From Gramella jeungdoensis (GTDB lineage: Bacteria; Bacteroidota; Bacteroidia; Flavobacteriales; Flavobacteriaceae), in contig NZ_JAMSCK010000006.1 in NCBI RefSeq assembly GCF_023805255.1, forward strand, positions 62,001 to 126,000: 64,000 nt of DNA, read 5' to 3'. Within the stretch, counting starts at the first letter, position 1; the number at the start of each line of letters is the position of its first letter. Positions 17,289 through 26,385 of this stretch are shown here, in pieces. Position numbers and translations under genes: made by a program. The notes under the pieces are model-generated. The model was given only the letters and a program-made list of their open reading frames with translations. It searched no databases and was not told where the DNA came from.

Positions 17289-19502
17289 CTATAAATTATC
17301 ACGGAACTTTTCCAACAAGGTCCTTACCTTGGGAGTGCCTTCCACATAGAATCTGGCGCTGGTCTTTTTGATGCCAACCTTAACTGTATGAGCACTTTCC
17401 GGCAGTTCCTGGAACATATATTCATCTGTCCAGTCATCACCAATCGCAAAGATGAAATCATAGTTCTCACCTACCAGCTTTTTAGAGCAGGCCTTTCCTT
17501 TATTTACATCGCTGCTTTTTATCTCTAATACCTTGTTTCCTTCCAGGACGCTTAAACCACGGTTGGAGATAAGCTCCTTAAGAACATTGCTTAATTCATT
17601 GGCTCGTATTTCTCCCAGTTGAGGATCGGCTTTGCGATAATGCCAAGCCAGGGAATAGTTCTTTTCTTCAATAAAAGTACCTGGCGTACGGTCAACAAAA
17701 TTTTCGATTACTGGCCTTACGGCATCCATCCATTCGCTTTTTACATTTTCTGAAAGCTCCCATTCCCCGTCAATCTGTCTCATCCAGACGCCATGCTCTG
17801 AGATCAATTCTACAGGAACATCTTTCCACCAGCTTCCGAGGGTGTTTTTATCTCTACCGCTTATAAGGATAACATCGGTATCTTCGGAAGCGTTCAGCGA
17901 CCTGATCAATTCCTTTAATTCTGCATCGGGTTTTGCGTCTTCCGGCTTGTCCACAAAATTTACCAGGGTTCCGTCATAATCGATAAACAGAATCTTCTTT
18001 TCAGCTTTTCTGAACTGCTCCATGATTTCGTCTGAAATTTTCGGAGTGATCCTGGTAGCCTTGAAACTATCCCTGTTCTCTCTTGTGGCCCTGAGCGCTT
18101 TCATGAAGTCCTGGGCCCATTTTTCAACACTATATCTTCTTAATCTCTTCTGAAGCATTTTATTTCTGTCTACCTGCTCTTCCTTAGGCATATTGAAGGC
18201 AGTTTTAAGGGCATCAGCTACCTGCTCAAAATTGTTTGGATTGATAATGATAGCTTCATTCATTTCATGAGCGGCTCCCGCCATTTCACTTAAAATAAGC
18301 ACTCCGGTTTTATTGGTTCTGGTAGCGACATATTCCTTGGCAACCAGGTTCATCCCGTCACGTATTGGAGTTAATAGTGCAATTTCACAGGTGGTATAAA
18401 GGTCGATAAGATTTTCAAATGGCATCGAACGATAGAAATACCAGATAGGTGTCCAGCTTACTGTTGAGAATTTACCATTGATCCTACCCACCAGTTCATC
18501 TACCTCACGTTTCAGCCTTCTGTATTGAGGCACATTTGAACGTGAAGGCACGGCCAGCATCACCAGTCTAACCTTCTCAATATATTCCGGATACTTATCA
18601 AGGAAATATTCATATGCTCTTATACGGTGGGCAATCCCTTTGGTATAATCCAGCCTGTCTATACTAAGTATCATTTTGGCCTCGGGAGTTGCCTCTAAAT
18701 GATGGTCCAGTCTTCTTTGTAATTCTGACTGGTTTTCGGAGGTACTCTCGAAATGGTCAAGAGCTGCCTGTTCAAATTTCTTATAGTCGATCCCCATAGG
18801 GAATGAATCTACTTTCACTATCCTGTCTGGGAGGGTTACTTCATTGAAATCTACCTGGTGTCTCAGGATACGACTTACAGAACTCAGGAAGTGACGCTCG
18901 TAATCATAAGTATGAAATCCTATAAGGTCTGCACCCAGCACACCTTTAAGAACCTCGTCCCTCCATGGGAGTGTCCTGAAAACTTCATACGATGGGAATG
19001 GAATGTGGTTGAAAAATCCTATAACGGCTTCGGGTGCCTTTTCCCTGATCATATTTGGAACCAGTAATAACTGATAATCATGTACCCAGATCACATCACC
19101 TTCTTCATAATGCTTAAGGATTTCATCGGCATATTTCTGGTTAACCTGCTGGTATACACGCCAAAACTGGTCGTCAGACTCTGTATACTCCATAAAGTAG
19201 TGGAACAAGGGCCAGATGGTGCGGTTACTGAATCCATAATAAAAACCATCAATTTCGTCAGAGGTAAGATGAACTGCCACACAATTTTCTTCTTTGGCTT
19301 TCTTTTGCACTTCCTCCTTGAGATTTTCTGGAATTTCTTCTTCTGTAAGCCCGGGCCAGCCTATCCAGACGCTATCGCCATCCTTATGGAATGATTTTAA
19401 GCCTGTTGCGAGTCCTCCTACACTTGGGGTTACGTCGAGTTGGTCATTTTCAATTGATATTTGAAGTGGTAATCGGTTGGATATAATGATAGTTTTGCTC
19501 AT
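17289..19502 (-). CDS. Bifunctional trehalose-6-phosphate synthase / trehalose-6-phosphate phosphatase
   Basis: A 737-residue fusion. Residues 1-~465 are a GT20 synthase: GGLATGL near 30, WVHDYQLLLVP near 125, FFNHIPFP, LIGFHTYDY, SIDRLDYTKGI and RDGMNLVAKEY, the motifs that bind glucose-6-phosphate and the UDP-sugar. Residues ~490-737 are a HAD phosphatase: DYDGT at about 510, LISGRD, KVLEIKSSDVNKG and GDDWTDEYMF. Together they make trehalose from UDP-glucose (or another NDP-glucose) and glucose-6-phosphate in the cytoplasm, for osmotic and stress protection. It is divergent from a GH15 gene across 95 bases. Fusions of this order are frequent in Bacteroidota and resemble the plant and yeast arrangement. 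Confidence 0.96.
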   Translation of the reverse strand: MSKTIIISNRLPLQISIENDQLDVTPSVGGLATGLKSFHKDGDSVWIGWPGLTEEEIPENLKEEVQKKAKEENCVAVHLTSDEIDGFYYGFSNRTIWPLFHYFMEYTESDDQFWRVYQQVNQKYADEILKHYEEGDVIWVHDYQLLLVPNMIREKAPEAVIGFFNHIPFPSYEVFRTLPWRDEVLKGVLGADLIGFHTYDYERHFLSSVSRILRHQVDFNEVTLPDRIVKVDSFPMGIDYKKFEQAALDHFESTSENQSELQRRLDHHLEATPEAKMILSIDRLDYTKGIAHRIRAYEYFLDKYPEYIEKVRLVMLAVPSRSNVPQYRRLKREVDELVGRINGKFSTVSWTPIWYFYRSMPFENLIDLYTTCEIALLTPIRDGMNLVAKEYVATRTNKTGVLILSEMAGAAHEMNEAIIINPNNFEQVADALKTAFNMPKEEQVDRNKMLQKRLRRYSVEKWAQDFMKALRATRENRDSFKATRITPKISDEIMEQFRKAEKKILFIDYDGTLVNFVDKPEDAKPDAELKELIRSLNASEDTDVILISGRDKNTLGSWWKDVPVELISEHGVWMRQIDGEWELSENVKSEWMDAVRPVIENFVDRTPGTFIEEKNYSLAWHYRKADPQLGEIRANELSNVLKELISNRGLSVLEGNKVLEIKSSDVNKGKACSKKLVGENYDFIFAIGDDWTDEYMFQELPESAHTVKVGIKKTSARFYVEGTPKVRTLLEKFRDNL

Positions 19503-19520
19503 AATTAATTCTAAATGCTG

Positions 19521-19550
19521 TTGAGACGAATTCGATTTTTCTTAAATTTC
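19521..19550 (+). promoter_or_regulatory. Candidate promoter of the GH15 gene
   Basis: TTG at 19521-19523, 19 bases, then TAAATTTC at 19543-19550, one mismatch from TAnnTTTG of Bacteroidota. Predicted transcript start is about 40 bases before the ATG at 19598. Confidence 0.55.
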
Positions 19551-19597
19551 CGAAAATCATTTCAGACAACCATTGATTTATAAGATTTTTAAGATAT

Positions 19598-21394
19598 ATG
19601 GATAATCTCGATTACGGTATCATAAGCAATTGTAAAAGTGCTGCTTTAATTTCGAAAACCGGATCCTTGGATTGGTGTTGTATGCCTAATTTTGATTCGT
19701 CAGCGATCTTTGCAAAGATCCTGGATGATGATATTGGAGGTAGCTTTGAGATAGAAGTAGGGGAGGACTATGAGATCACTCAGGAATATCTTTGGGAAAC
19801 CAATATTTTAAGTACCGTTTTTGATAATGGGATGGATTCTTTTCAGCTTATAGACTTTATGCCCAGATATGCCAGAGAGGATGGCTCTTATTATGCTCCG
19901 CCTGACATTATAAGATTCTTCAGGTTAACTGGAGGTGAACCAAAGTTTAAGATAAAATACGATCCTAAACTCGATTTTGCTAAGGAAAAAACCTACAACG
20001 AGAATAAAGGAGATTATATAAAGAGTTTTACCAAGGAAGGTAAATATGATTCCCTGTTTTTTTATTCCAGTTTTAGCCTGAACGATATTATAGAGAGAAA
20101 GGAGATAACACTCAAAGGTAACGAATATTGCCTGGTAGGTTATCATGAAAAGCTGGTGGAGCAGACTTTAGACAGGTCTTATCTCAAATTTCAGCGTACC
20201 AAGGTTTATTGGATGAACTGGAGTGATAAGACCACTCGCTATACCCATTATGGGAATGAAATCATGCGAAGTGCCCTGGTTTTAAAGGCACTTAGTTATA
20301 AGAAATCGGGTGCTGTTCTAGCAGCCGCGACTACTTCGCTACCTGAAACCATAGGTGAAGAACGAAACTGGGACTATCGTTTCTGCTGGATAAGGGATGC
20401 CTCTATGGTAATTAAGGTTATGGCTGGATTAGGACATATAAAATCGGCCAAGGATTTCCTTCAGTTCATTATAGATATCATCCCTCATAAAGATGAGAAG
20501 ATACAGATTATGTATGGTATCAACGGTGAAAAGGAACTTACCGAACATATTTTGAATCATCTTAAGGGTTACAAGAATTCTCATCCCGTTCGTACCGGTA
20601 ATGCTGCCTATATACAAAAGCAGAACGATATCTACGGAATTTTGATGGAAGTGATCTACCAGCAGTTCCTCATGTTTGAGACTTCGCTTGAAAACTCTGA
20701 AGCTCTCTGGACCGTTGTGCGTGGAATAGTAATGATAGTACAGGAAAACTGGAAAAAACCCGATAAAGGTATCTGGGAGCTTAGAACAGAAGACAGGCAT
20801 TTCATATTCTCTAAGCTTTTGTGCTGGGTGGCAGTAGACAGGGCTATCAAAATAGGAGAAGTGCTGCGTATGGGGATCAACGATACTAAATGGAAGGCGC
20901 TTAGAGAGGAGATTTACCAGGATATTTATAATAACGGCTGGAACGAGGAAAAACAGGCATATACTCAGTATTATGGTTCTCAGGATCTTGACGCCTCTAC
21001 ATTATTGATGCAGTCTTATGGATTTATTGAAGCAGACGATCCCCGGTTTATTAGTACAGTGAAGGCTACTGAAAAGGAATTATGCGAGGACGGTTTGATG
21101 TACAGATACAGGAACAGTGATGACTTTGGGAAACCATCCTCTTCTTTTACTATCTGCACATTCTGGCTTATAGATAGTCTTTATAAAATAGGAGAGAAGA
21201 AAAAGGCAAAACAGATGTTTGATCAGTTGTTGTCTTACAGCAATCATCTGGGGCTGTTTAGTGAAGATATAGATTTTAAGACCAAGCGTTTACTGGGTAA
21301 TTTCCCTCAGGCTTATTCGCATTTGGCGCTCATAGAAACGGCGGCTAATTTTAGTAAGGGAATCGCGACAGACGGAATGATATTCAGGGAATAA
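19598..21394 (+). CDS. GH15 glycoside hydrolase (glucoamylase/trehalase-like)
   Basis: A 598-residue protein, no signal peptide, so cytoplasmic. It has the N-terminal beta-sandwich of bacterial GH15 enzymes (DYGIISNCKSAALIS, GSLDWCCMP) and the (alpha/alpha)6 catalytic barrel: NWDYRFCWIRDAS at about 256-268, GIWELRTEDRHF at about 390 (first catalytic Glu) and LLGNFPQAYSHLALI near 565, preceded by FSEDIDF with the second catalytic Glu. GH15 members split alpha-1,4-glucans, and related actinobacterial and archaeal enzymes split trehalose. Divergence from the trehalose synthase gene favours a trehalase or glucan role. The substrate is inferred, not shown. Its stop codon abuts the stop codon of the convergent MscS gene. 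Confidence 0.92.
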   Translation: MDNLDYGIISNCKSAALISKTGSLDWCCMPNFDSSAIFAKILDDDIGGSFEIEVGEDYEITQEYLWETNILSTVFDNGMDSFQLIDFMPRYAREDGSYYAPPDIIRFFRLTGGEPKFKIKYDPKLDFAKEKTYNENKGDYIKSFTKEGKYDSLFFYSSFSLNDIIERKEITLKGNEYCLVGYHEKLVEQTLDRSYLKFQRTKVYWMNWSDKTTRYTHYGNEIMRSALVLKALSYKKSGAVLAAATTSLPETIGEERNWDYRFCWIRDASMVIKVMAGLGHIKSAKDFLQFIIDIIPHKDEKIQIMYGINGEKELTEHILNHLKGYKNSHPVRTGNAAYIQKQNDIYGILMEVIYQQFLMFETSLENSEALWTVVRGIVMIVQENWKKPDKGIWELRTEDRHFIFSKLLCWVAVDRAIKIGEVLRMGINDTKWKALREEIYQDIYNNGWNEEKQAYTQYYGSQDLDASTLLMQSYGFIEADDPRFISTVKATEKELCEDGLMYRYRNSDDFGKPSSSFTICTFWLIDSLYKIGEKKKAKQMFDQLLSYSNHLGLFSEDIDFKTKRLLGNFPQAYSHLALIETAANFSKGIATDGMIFRE

Positions 21395-22441
21395 CTATTC
21401 TTCAGCTTTCTTATCTACTGTCACCCTCGTTTTGGGTAAGAATTCAGGGTACTCTCTCTGGATGAAATCCATGAGCTTTTCTCTAAGGAATACCCTTAGA
21501 TCCCAGGCTGTGGGTGAGTTCCGGGCACTTACCAGTACTCTTAACTCCACCGACTTTTCCGTGGTGTTAGTGACTTGTAAAACATTCACATTCCCATCCC
21601 AGAGATCGGTAGATTCTAACAGGCGTGTTTGTTCTTTTCTTATCGCGTCGACTGGAAGGCCGTAATCGGCATAGATATAAACGGTTCCAAGTATATCAGC
21701 AGATGTTCTTGTCCAGTTTTGAAATGTATTTTCTATAAAATAAGTTGTAGGCACCACAAGCCTCCTTTTATCCCATACCCGCACAACCACATAAGTAAGA
21801 TTGATCTCCTCGATCCATCCCCATTCTCCTTCTACGATCACAACATCATCAAGCCTAATTGGCTGAGTAATTGCTATCTGAATCCCGGCAAGTAAGGTTC
21901 CTATGGCTTTTTGTGCCGCCAGACCTATGATGATTCCGGCTATCCCTGCCGAGGTGAGCAGACTAATTCCAACAGATCTTATGCTATCAAAACTCATAAG
22001 GGCTATCCCAAGTGCAAGGATGACAATAATGAAAATTATGATATTTTCCAGGATCATGTATTGAGTATAGACTTTCCTGGCTTTCAGATTATCTGTGCTG
22101 TCCACATCATATTTTTTAAGCATCCTTTTTTTGAAGACCTTAAAAAGGAGGATAAGGAACCATGCTACACTAAAGATTATTCCGATAATGCTGATATGGC
22201 CAACGATTTTTTTTGTGGTTTCGAACATAAATACATCACCTATCACAGCGATCTGTGCTATCAGAGATGCAAGAAAAATGAGTAATGGGATTCGGATCTT
22301 CTGCGCAAAATTAACGGGAAGTATATTCCGGGGATCTTTACCAACACGTTTAAGAATGAAAAAAGCCAGGGAGAAGGTGAAGATTAGAATAAGGATGCCA
22401 CCAATTAGATAAGTGGTTGTATTTCTTTCCATTTCAAGCAT
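21395..22441 (-). CDS. MscS-family mechanosensitive ion channel
   Basis: A 348-residue membrane protein with about five hydrophobic segments: ~10-30, 48-70, 80-100, 130-155 and the pore helix around 160-185 (SAGIAGIIIGLAAQKAIGTLLAGI), where small residues line the pore as in MscS TM3. The beta-domain follows (DVVIVEGEWGWIEEINLTYVVVRVWDKRR) with the characteristic WDKRRLVVP motif, then a C-terminal alpha/beta region. The channel opens on membrane tension to release solutes during sudden dilution. Its position next to the trehalose genes makes osmotic coupling plausible. It is larger than E. coli MscS because of extra N-terminal helices. Convergent, end to end with the GH15 gene. Confidence 0.92.
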   Translation of the reverse strand: MLEMERNTTTYLIGGILILIFTFSLAFFILKRVGKDPRNILPVNFAQKIRIPLLIFLASLIAQIAVIGDVFMFETTKKIVGHISIIGIIFSVAWFLILLFKVFKKRMLKKYDVDSTDNLKARKVYTQYMILENIIIFIIVILALGIALMSFDSIRSVGISLLTSAGIAGIIIGLAAQKAIGTLLAGIQIAITQPIRLDDVVIVEGEWGWIEEINLTYVVVRVWDKRRLVVPTTYFIENTFQNWTRTSADILGTVYIYADYGLPVDAIRKEQTRLLESTDLWDGNVNVLQVTNTTEKSVELRVLVSARNSPTAWDLRVFLREKLMDFIQREYPEFLPKTRVTVDKKAEE

Positions 22442-22540
22442 TTCTGATTGGTTTGATACTTAAAACTACTAAAAATGAATGCTATGGAAGATAAAACCGA
22501 TGCATATTTAAATAAGTTTTATCGAGAGTATGAAGGTATA

Positions 22541-24001
22541 TTATTTTCTTCTCTTCTTCCTTTTTCTATTTTTCTTTTTCTTATTTGAATAAACTGACTT
22601 AAAACTTCCTTTGGTGATAAATCGAATTGCGAGGTTTCTAATATCATCAAGGTCAGGTTTATTTTTGGTTTCGTCAATGAACTTTTTAAGAATTTTACGT
22701 CCTTCTTTTTCGTCGATATAGAAAAAATAATAAAAACCAATAGCAAAATCGTATATGCAATTTGTGGCTTTAATTTTTTTTTTTTCTCTATCTATAAAAG
22801 CAACAATATCTACATAGGACTGTGTGTTTTTAAATCTATATAAATGTCCTAATTCGAAGAAATTTTTATGGATTTTTTTATAATCCTTCTGGATTATCCC
22901 GAAAAAGGCACGATTAATAAAAATTTCTTGAGCTGTTGGTTTCAGGGCTGCAGCTTTCTCATTATATGATATTGCTTCATCAATGTGCCCTAATTCATAT
23001 GAATTCCTTGCCAGTGAAATAAATTGAGAAAATGATTCTGGATGATCTCCAAAAAGTAATTCACATTCTTTTAATATTTCTCTAGATTTTTCCTTGTTTC
23101 CTTCTAAAATATATGCTCTTGAGGCCCGTAGCATGAGAAGATTTATAAGATTATAATTAATTCTTCCTTGTATAGCCAATTCTCTTTTCGAAATTGTATT
23201 CGGGCCTAATTCCCTAAATTTTATATTTTCAGAATGTTTTAACTTTTTTAATATAGATAGAGCTGCATCTAAATTATTTAAATATATAAGATAAATACCG
23301 GCATAGTGAAGAATTAAGTCTTTAAAGTTTCTTTTAAATTTTACTTTATCAATTCCATTATTCTTTTCAACAATTGCCCATTCTTTACCTGCATTTCGTA
23401 ACTCAACTTCTCTCGAAATAGATATATTATCTTTAAATATTCTGAGGTTTTCATTAATATTAAAGTTGCCAGTAAAATTAATTTTATCTATTACTAACTT
23501 AAAATCAGAATTTCCATCCTCCTTTAAATAATTTCCACCTGATACTTCAGCATAAATAGCAGTATCCAAACTATAGTTCATGGACTGAACATATTTGACT
23601 AGTTTTTTTTCAGATTTGAAATAATTTATAGGATAAAGTCTTGTTTCGATTTCTGGATGTTCTTCATTAATATTTCTAAGAATATTTCTTACAAGATCCT
23701 TAAAACGGTTTTCATATTTATCCTTTTCTTCATCAAATTTTAAGAATATTCCTATGGTTATGTCCTTTTTCTTGACTCCAGGTAGCCTGTACGTTGATAT
23801 TAACCAATAAATGGATAAGATGATTAGTAAAAAGGATGGTATCCAGATCCTGAAGATTTCTGAATTATCATTAGCTATTTCTAAATTAGTTACATTTAAA
23901 ATCCAGAAATATGCACCTAGTATGAATATCAAAGTTAGAACAATTCCAATTGGTTTTTCCCAGGAATTTTTTGCCCGTTCTAAAATATGCGTATCAAGCA
24001 T
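22541..24001 (-). CDS. AT-rich orphan membrane protein with TPR region
   Basis: A 486-residue protein that I do not assign to a named family. Two hydrophobic segments at about 18-36 and 50-66 anchor the N-terminus. Residues ~78-230 are a mixed alpha/beta cytoplasmic domain opening with KKKDITIGIFLKFDEEKD, which looks like a Rossmann-type start. Residues ~235-420 are helix-rich with TPR-like spacing (SRAYILEGNKEKSREILKEC, GHIDEAISYNEKAAALKP). The tail is a run of Lys/Arg. Codon use and base composition are visibly more AT-rich, and richer in Ile/Lys/Asn, than in the flanking genes, which suggests acquisition by transfer. It has its own palindrome at 24015 and no operon partner. A sensor or accessory defence role is only a guess. 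Confidence 0.7.
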   Translation of the reverse strand: MLDTHILERAKNSWEKPIGIVLTLIFILGAYFWILNVTNLEIANDNSEIFRIWIPSFLLIILSIYWLISTYRLPGVKKKDITIGIFLKFDEEKDKYENRFKDLVRNILRNINEEHPEIETRLYPINYFKSEKKLVKYVQSMNYSLDTAIYAEVSGGNYLKEDGNSDFKLVIDKINFTGNFNINENLRIFKDNISISREVELRNAGKEWAIVEKNNGIDKVKFKRNFKDLILHYAGIYLIYLNNLDAALSILKKLKHSENIKFRELGPNTISKRELAIQGRINYNLINLLMLRASRAYILEGNKEKSREILKECELLFGDHPESFSQFISLARNSYELGHIDEAISYNEKAAALKPTAQEIFINRAFFGIIQKDYKKIHKNFFELGHLYRFKNTQSYVDIVAFIDREKKKIKATNCIYDFAIGFYYFFYIDEKEGRKILKKFIDETKNKPDLDDIRNLAIRFITKGSFKSVYSNKKKKNRKRKKRRK

Positions 24002-24014
24002 TAAATTTTATTAG

Positions 24015-24031
24015 ATTATTGTTACAATAAT
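24015..24031. promoter_or_regulatory. 17-bp palindrome upstream of the AT-rich TPR gene
   Basis: ATTATTGT-T-ACAATAAT is an exact inverted repeat with a one-base centre, 14 bases upstream of the start at 24001. Position and symmetry fit an operator; no regulator is known. Confidence 0.45.
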
Positions 24032-24088
24032 AACTAATATTTTACGCTAAAACGTTATAATTTTTCAATAGTAATCAACATAAAAAAA

Positions 24089-24107
24089 GCCTCGCTAAAT
24101 GCGAGGC
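24089..24107 (-). terminator. Terminator at the end of the fatty-acid oxidation operon
   Basis: Perfect 7-bp stem GCCTCGC / GCGAGGC with loop TAAAT; on the minus strand it is followed by seven T residues. Lies just after the acyl-CoA dehydrogenase stop. Confidence 0.92.
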
Positions 24108-24132
24108 TCTTTTCAGTTTACAGAATACTTAA

Positions 24133-25950
24133 TTAAAAGCAATATTTATTCTCTGAAGTCAGCTTTTCAGCAATTATGTTTCGAAGTTTAACAATATTTG
24201 GCTGATTCTGATACTTTGTAAAACGCTTAAGTCCCATAAGCATCATGCGCTGTTCATCTCCTTCAGCAAAAGAAATAATACCTTCTTTAGCTTTTGTATT
24301 GATCAGGTCAACTGCATGATAGAGGTATAATTTAGCCATGGCGATCTGTTCTTTCTGACTGTCAGCACCAAATCTTTTGGCATTCTTTTCAGTTCTGAGG
24401 ATCCCAGATTCTGCCATATAGATCTCAATTAGAATATCGGCTGCGGCTAATAATAATTGCTGATGTTCTTCAAGGTCTGGCCCAAATTTCTGAACCGCGC
24501 TTCCAGCTACCATCAGGAAGACTTTTTTCATCTTGGCGATCATATCTTTTTCTTCGCTGAAAAGCTCTGAATAATCAGGCTTTTCCATAGACGGAATTCC
24601 GGTAAGTTCATCAGCTACTTTCATAGCAGGACCAAGAAGGTCTACATGACCTTTCATCGCTTTTTTAACCAGCATTCCTACTGCCAGCATACGATTAATC
24701 TCATTGGTTCCCTCATAGATCCTTGCGATCCTGGCATCTCTCCAGGCAGATTCCATAGGAGTATCGGCAGAGAAGCCCATTCCTCCGAAGATCTGAATAC
24801 CTTCATCGGTACAATTCTGAACGTCTTCTGAACAGGCAACTTTTAGAATGGAACACTCAATGGCGTATTCCTCAAAACTCTTGAGTTCTGCCTCTGCATG
24901 AGAGTTTCCTTCTTCCTGTCGAATGTTTATACGATCTTCAATATTCTTAGCCGCACGATAATTAGCGGCTTCCCCTACGTAGGCAGAAGTTGCCATCTCG
25001 GCAAGTTTAGATTTAATTGCCCCAAATTTTGCGATTGGAGTTTTAAACTGGATACGCTCATTGGCGTATTTCACAGCCACATCGGTAATTCTTCTCTGGG
25101 CATCCAGGGTAGCTGCAGCAAGTTTTATACGACCAACATTAAGAGCGTTCATTGCAATTTTGAAACCATTGCCTCTTTCTGAAAGCATGTTCTCTACCGG
25201 AACTTCCGTTTCATCAAAGAACACCTGACGGGTAGAGGAGGAGTGGATACCAAGTTTCTTTTCTTCTTCACCAAATGAAATTCCATTAGGATTCTCTTTG
25301 TCATACTCTACTATGAAGCCGGTGATATTTTTATCATCTTCAATACGAGCGAACACGATAAAAACCGATGCGAAGCCGGCATTGGAGATCCACATTTTCT
25401 GTCCGCTTATCTTGTAGCTTTTTCCGTCATCCGAAAGTACAGCCTTAGTTTTTCCTGAATTGGCATCACTACCTGCACCTGGTTCGGTAAGACAATAGGC
25501 TCCAAACCATTCGCCGGTGGCCAGTTTAGGAACGTATTTTTTCTTCTGTTCCTCGGTACCGTAAAGAAGAATAGGAAGAGTTCCAATTCCCGTATGAGCT
25601 CCAAAAGCCGTGGCGATAGAACCAGTTGCTCCTGAAATATAATCACATACCAGCATTGTAGAGACAAATCCCATTCCCAGTCCGTCGTATTCCTCTGGTA
25701 CTGCAACCCCCAGGAAACCAAGCTCTGCAGCTTTGTTCATGATCTCTTCGGTAAGAGCGTAATTCTTCTTTTCAAATTCTTCTTTCTTCGGCCAGATCTC
25801 ACGATCTACAAATTCCTTAACCGAATCTTTCATCATCTTCTGCTCCTCGTTAAGATCTTCAGGAGTGAAAACCTCTTCACTTTTGGTCTCCTTCACAAGG
25901 AACTGACCTCCACGAAGCATATCTTTTTTAATTGTTTTTTCGTCACTCAT
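24133..25950 (-). CDS. Acyl-CoA dehydrogenase
   Basis: A 605-residue flavoenzyme of the long form with a ~150-residue C-terminal extension, resembling very-long-chain or FadE-like enzymes more than the ~380-residue short forms. Motifs: YCLTEPGAGSDAN (FAD and substrate-binding loop, about 150-165), WISNAGFA, GIQIFGGMGFSADTP, and YEGTNEINRM with the catalytic Glu at about 412-416. It carries out the first oxidation step of fatty-acid beta-oxidation, passing electrons to ETF, in the cytoplasm. It is the last gene of the MarR-led operon, 46 bases after a four-helix-bundle gene. Confidence 0.95.
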   Translation of the reverse strand: MSDEKTIKKDMLRGGQFLVKETKSEEVFTPEDLNEEQKMMKDSVKEFVDREIWPKKEEFEKKNYALTEEIMNKAAELGFLGVAVPEEYDGLGMGFVSTMLVCDYISGATGSIATAFGAHTGIGTLPILLYGTEEQKKKYVPKLATGEWFGAYCLTEPGAGSDANSGKTKAVLSDDGKSYKISGQKMWISNAGFASVFIVFARIEDDKNITGFIVEYDKENPNGISFGEEEKKLGIHSSSTRQVFFDETEVPVENMLSERGNGFKIAMNALNVGRIKLAAATLDAQRRITDVAVKYANERIQFKTPIAKFGAIKSKLAEMATSAYVGEAANYRAAKNIEDRINIRQEEGNSHAEAELKSFEEYAIECSILKVACSEDVQNCTDEGIQIFGGMGFSADTPMESAWRDARIARIYEGTNEINRMLAVGMLVKKAMKGHVDLLGPAMKVADELTGIPSMEKPDYSELFSEEKDMIAKMKKVFLMVAGSAVQKFGPDLEEHQQLLLAAADILIEIYMAESGILRTEKNAKRFGADSQKEQIAMAKLYLYHAVDLINTKAKEGIISFAEGDEQRMMLMGLKRFTKYQNQPNIVKLRNIIAEKLTSENKYCF

Positions 25951-25996
25951 GTTTTTAGTAATTATGAAAATAGAGTTAAGAGAAGAGAATAAAGAC

Positions 25997-26353
25997 TTAG
26001 AGATTGTTTTGAAAACTCATTGTCATCTTTTGAAACTCTTCAATTTTCATTTCTATTTTTTCCAGTTCGTTTTGATTTATATAGTTTCTGTGTTTTGCAA
26101 TTAATAGCTGAGTTCCTAATTCAAATGATGAACCCAATGATATATCTAGAAAGTGTTTGAAAGATTTGTCTGTTCTTGATGATCCTTCAGCCATATTACT
26201 GACCATTGAAATGGAGCATCTGCTCATTTGAGAACTTAGACCATATACTTCGTGCTTTGGAAAGTTTACAATAATATCAGATAAGTCATTTGCTATTTCT
26301 AAGGCAAGTTTCCAAATCTTCAAATTCTTATAATTATGCCTTTTAGCACTCAT
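25997..26353 (-). CDS. Four-helix-bundle protein of the S23/Avd family (copy 1)
   Basis: A 118-residue helical protein with the family signature: NLKIWKLALEIANDLSDI at the start, YGLSSQMSRCSISMVSNMAEGSSR in the middle (equivalent to Y-GL-x-Q-hR-x-[SA]-x-SIP-x-NIAEG) and a C-terminal helix. The family was first seen in ORFs inside 23S rRNA intervening sequences, and includes the Avd accessory proteins of diversity-generating retroelements; most members have no known role. Here it sits between thiolase (33 bases away) and acyl-CoA dehydrogenase (46 bases) in one operon. It diverges strongly from copy 2. No reverse transcriptase or rRNA is nearby. Confidence 0.87.
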   Translation of the reverse strand: MSAKRHNYKNLKIWKLALEIANDLSDIIVNFPKHEVYGLSSQMSRCSISMVSNMAEGSSRTDKSFKHFLDISLGSSFELGTQLLIAKHRNYINQNELEKIEMKIEEFQKMTMSFQNNL

Positions 26354-26385
26354 AAGTCTATTTTCTCGTGTCTCTTTTCTACTTT

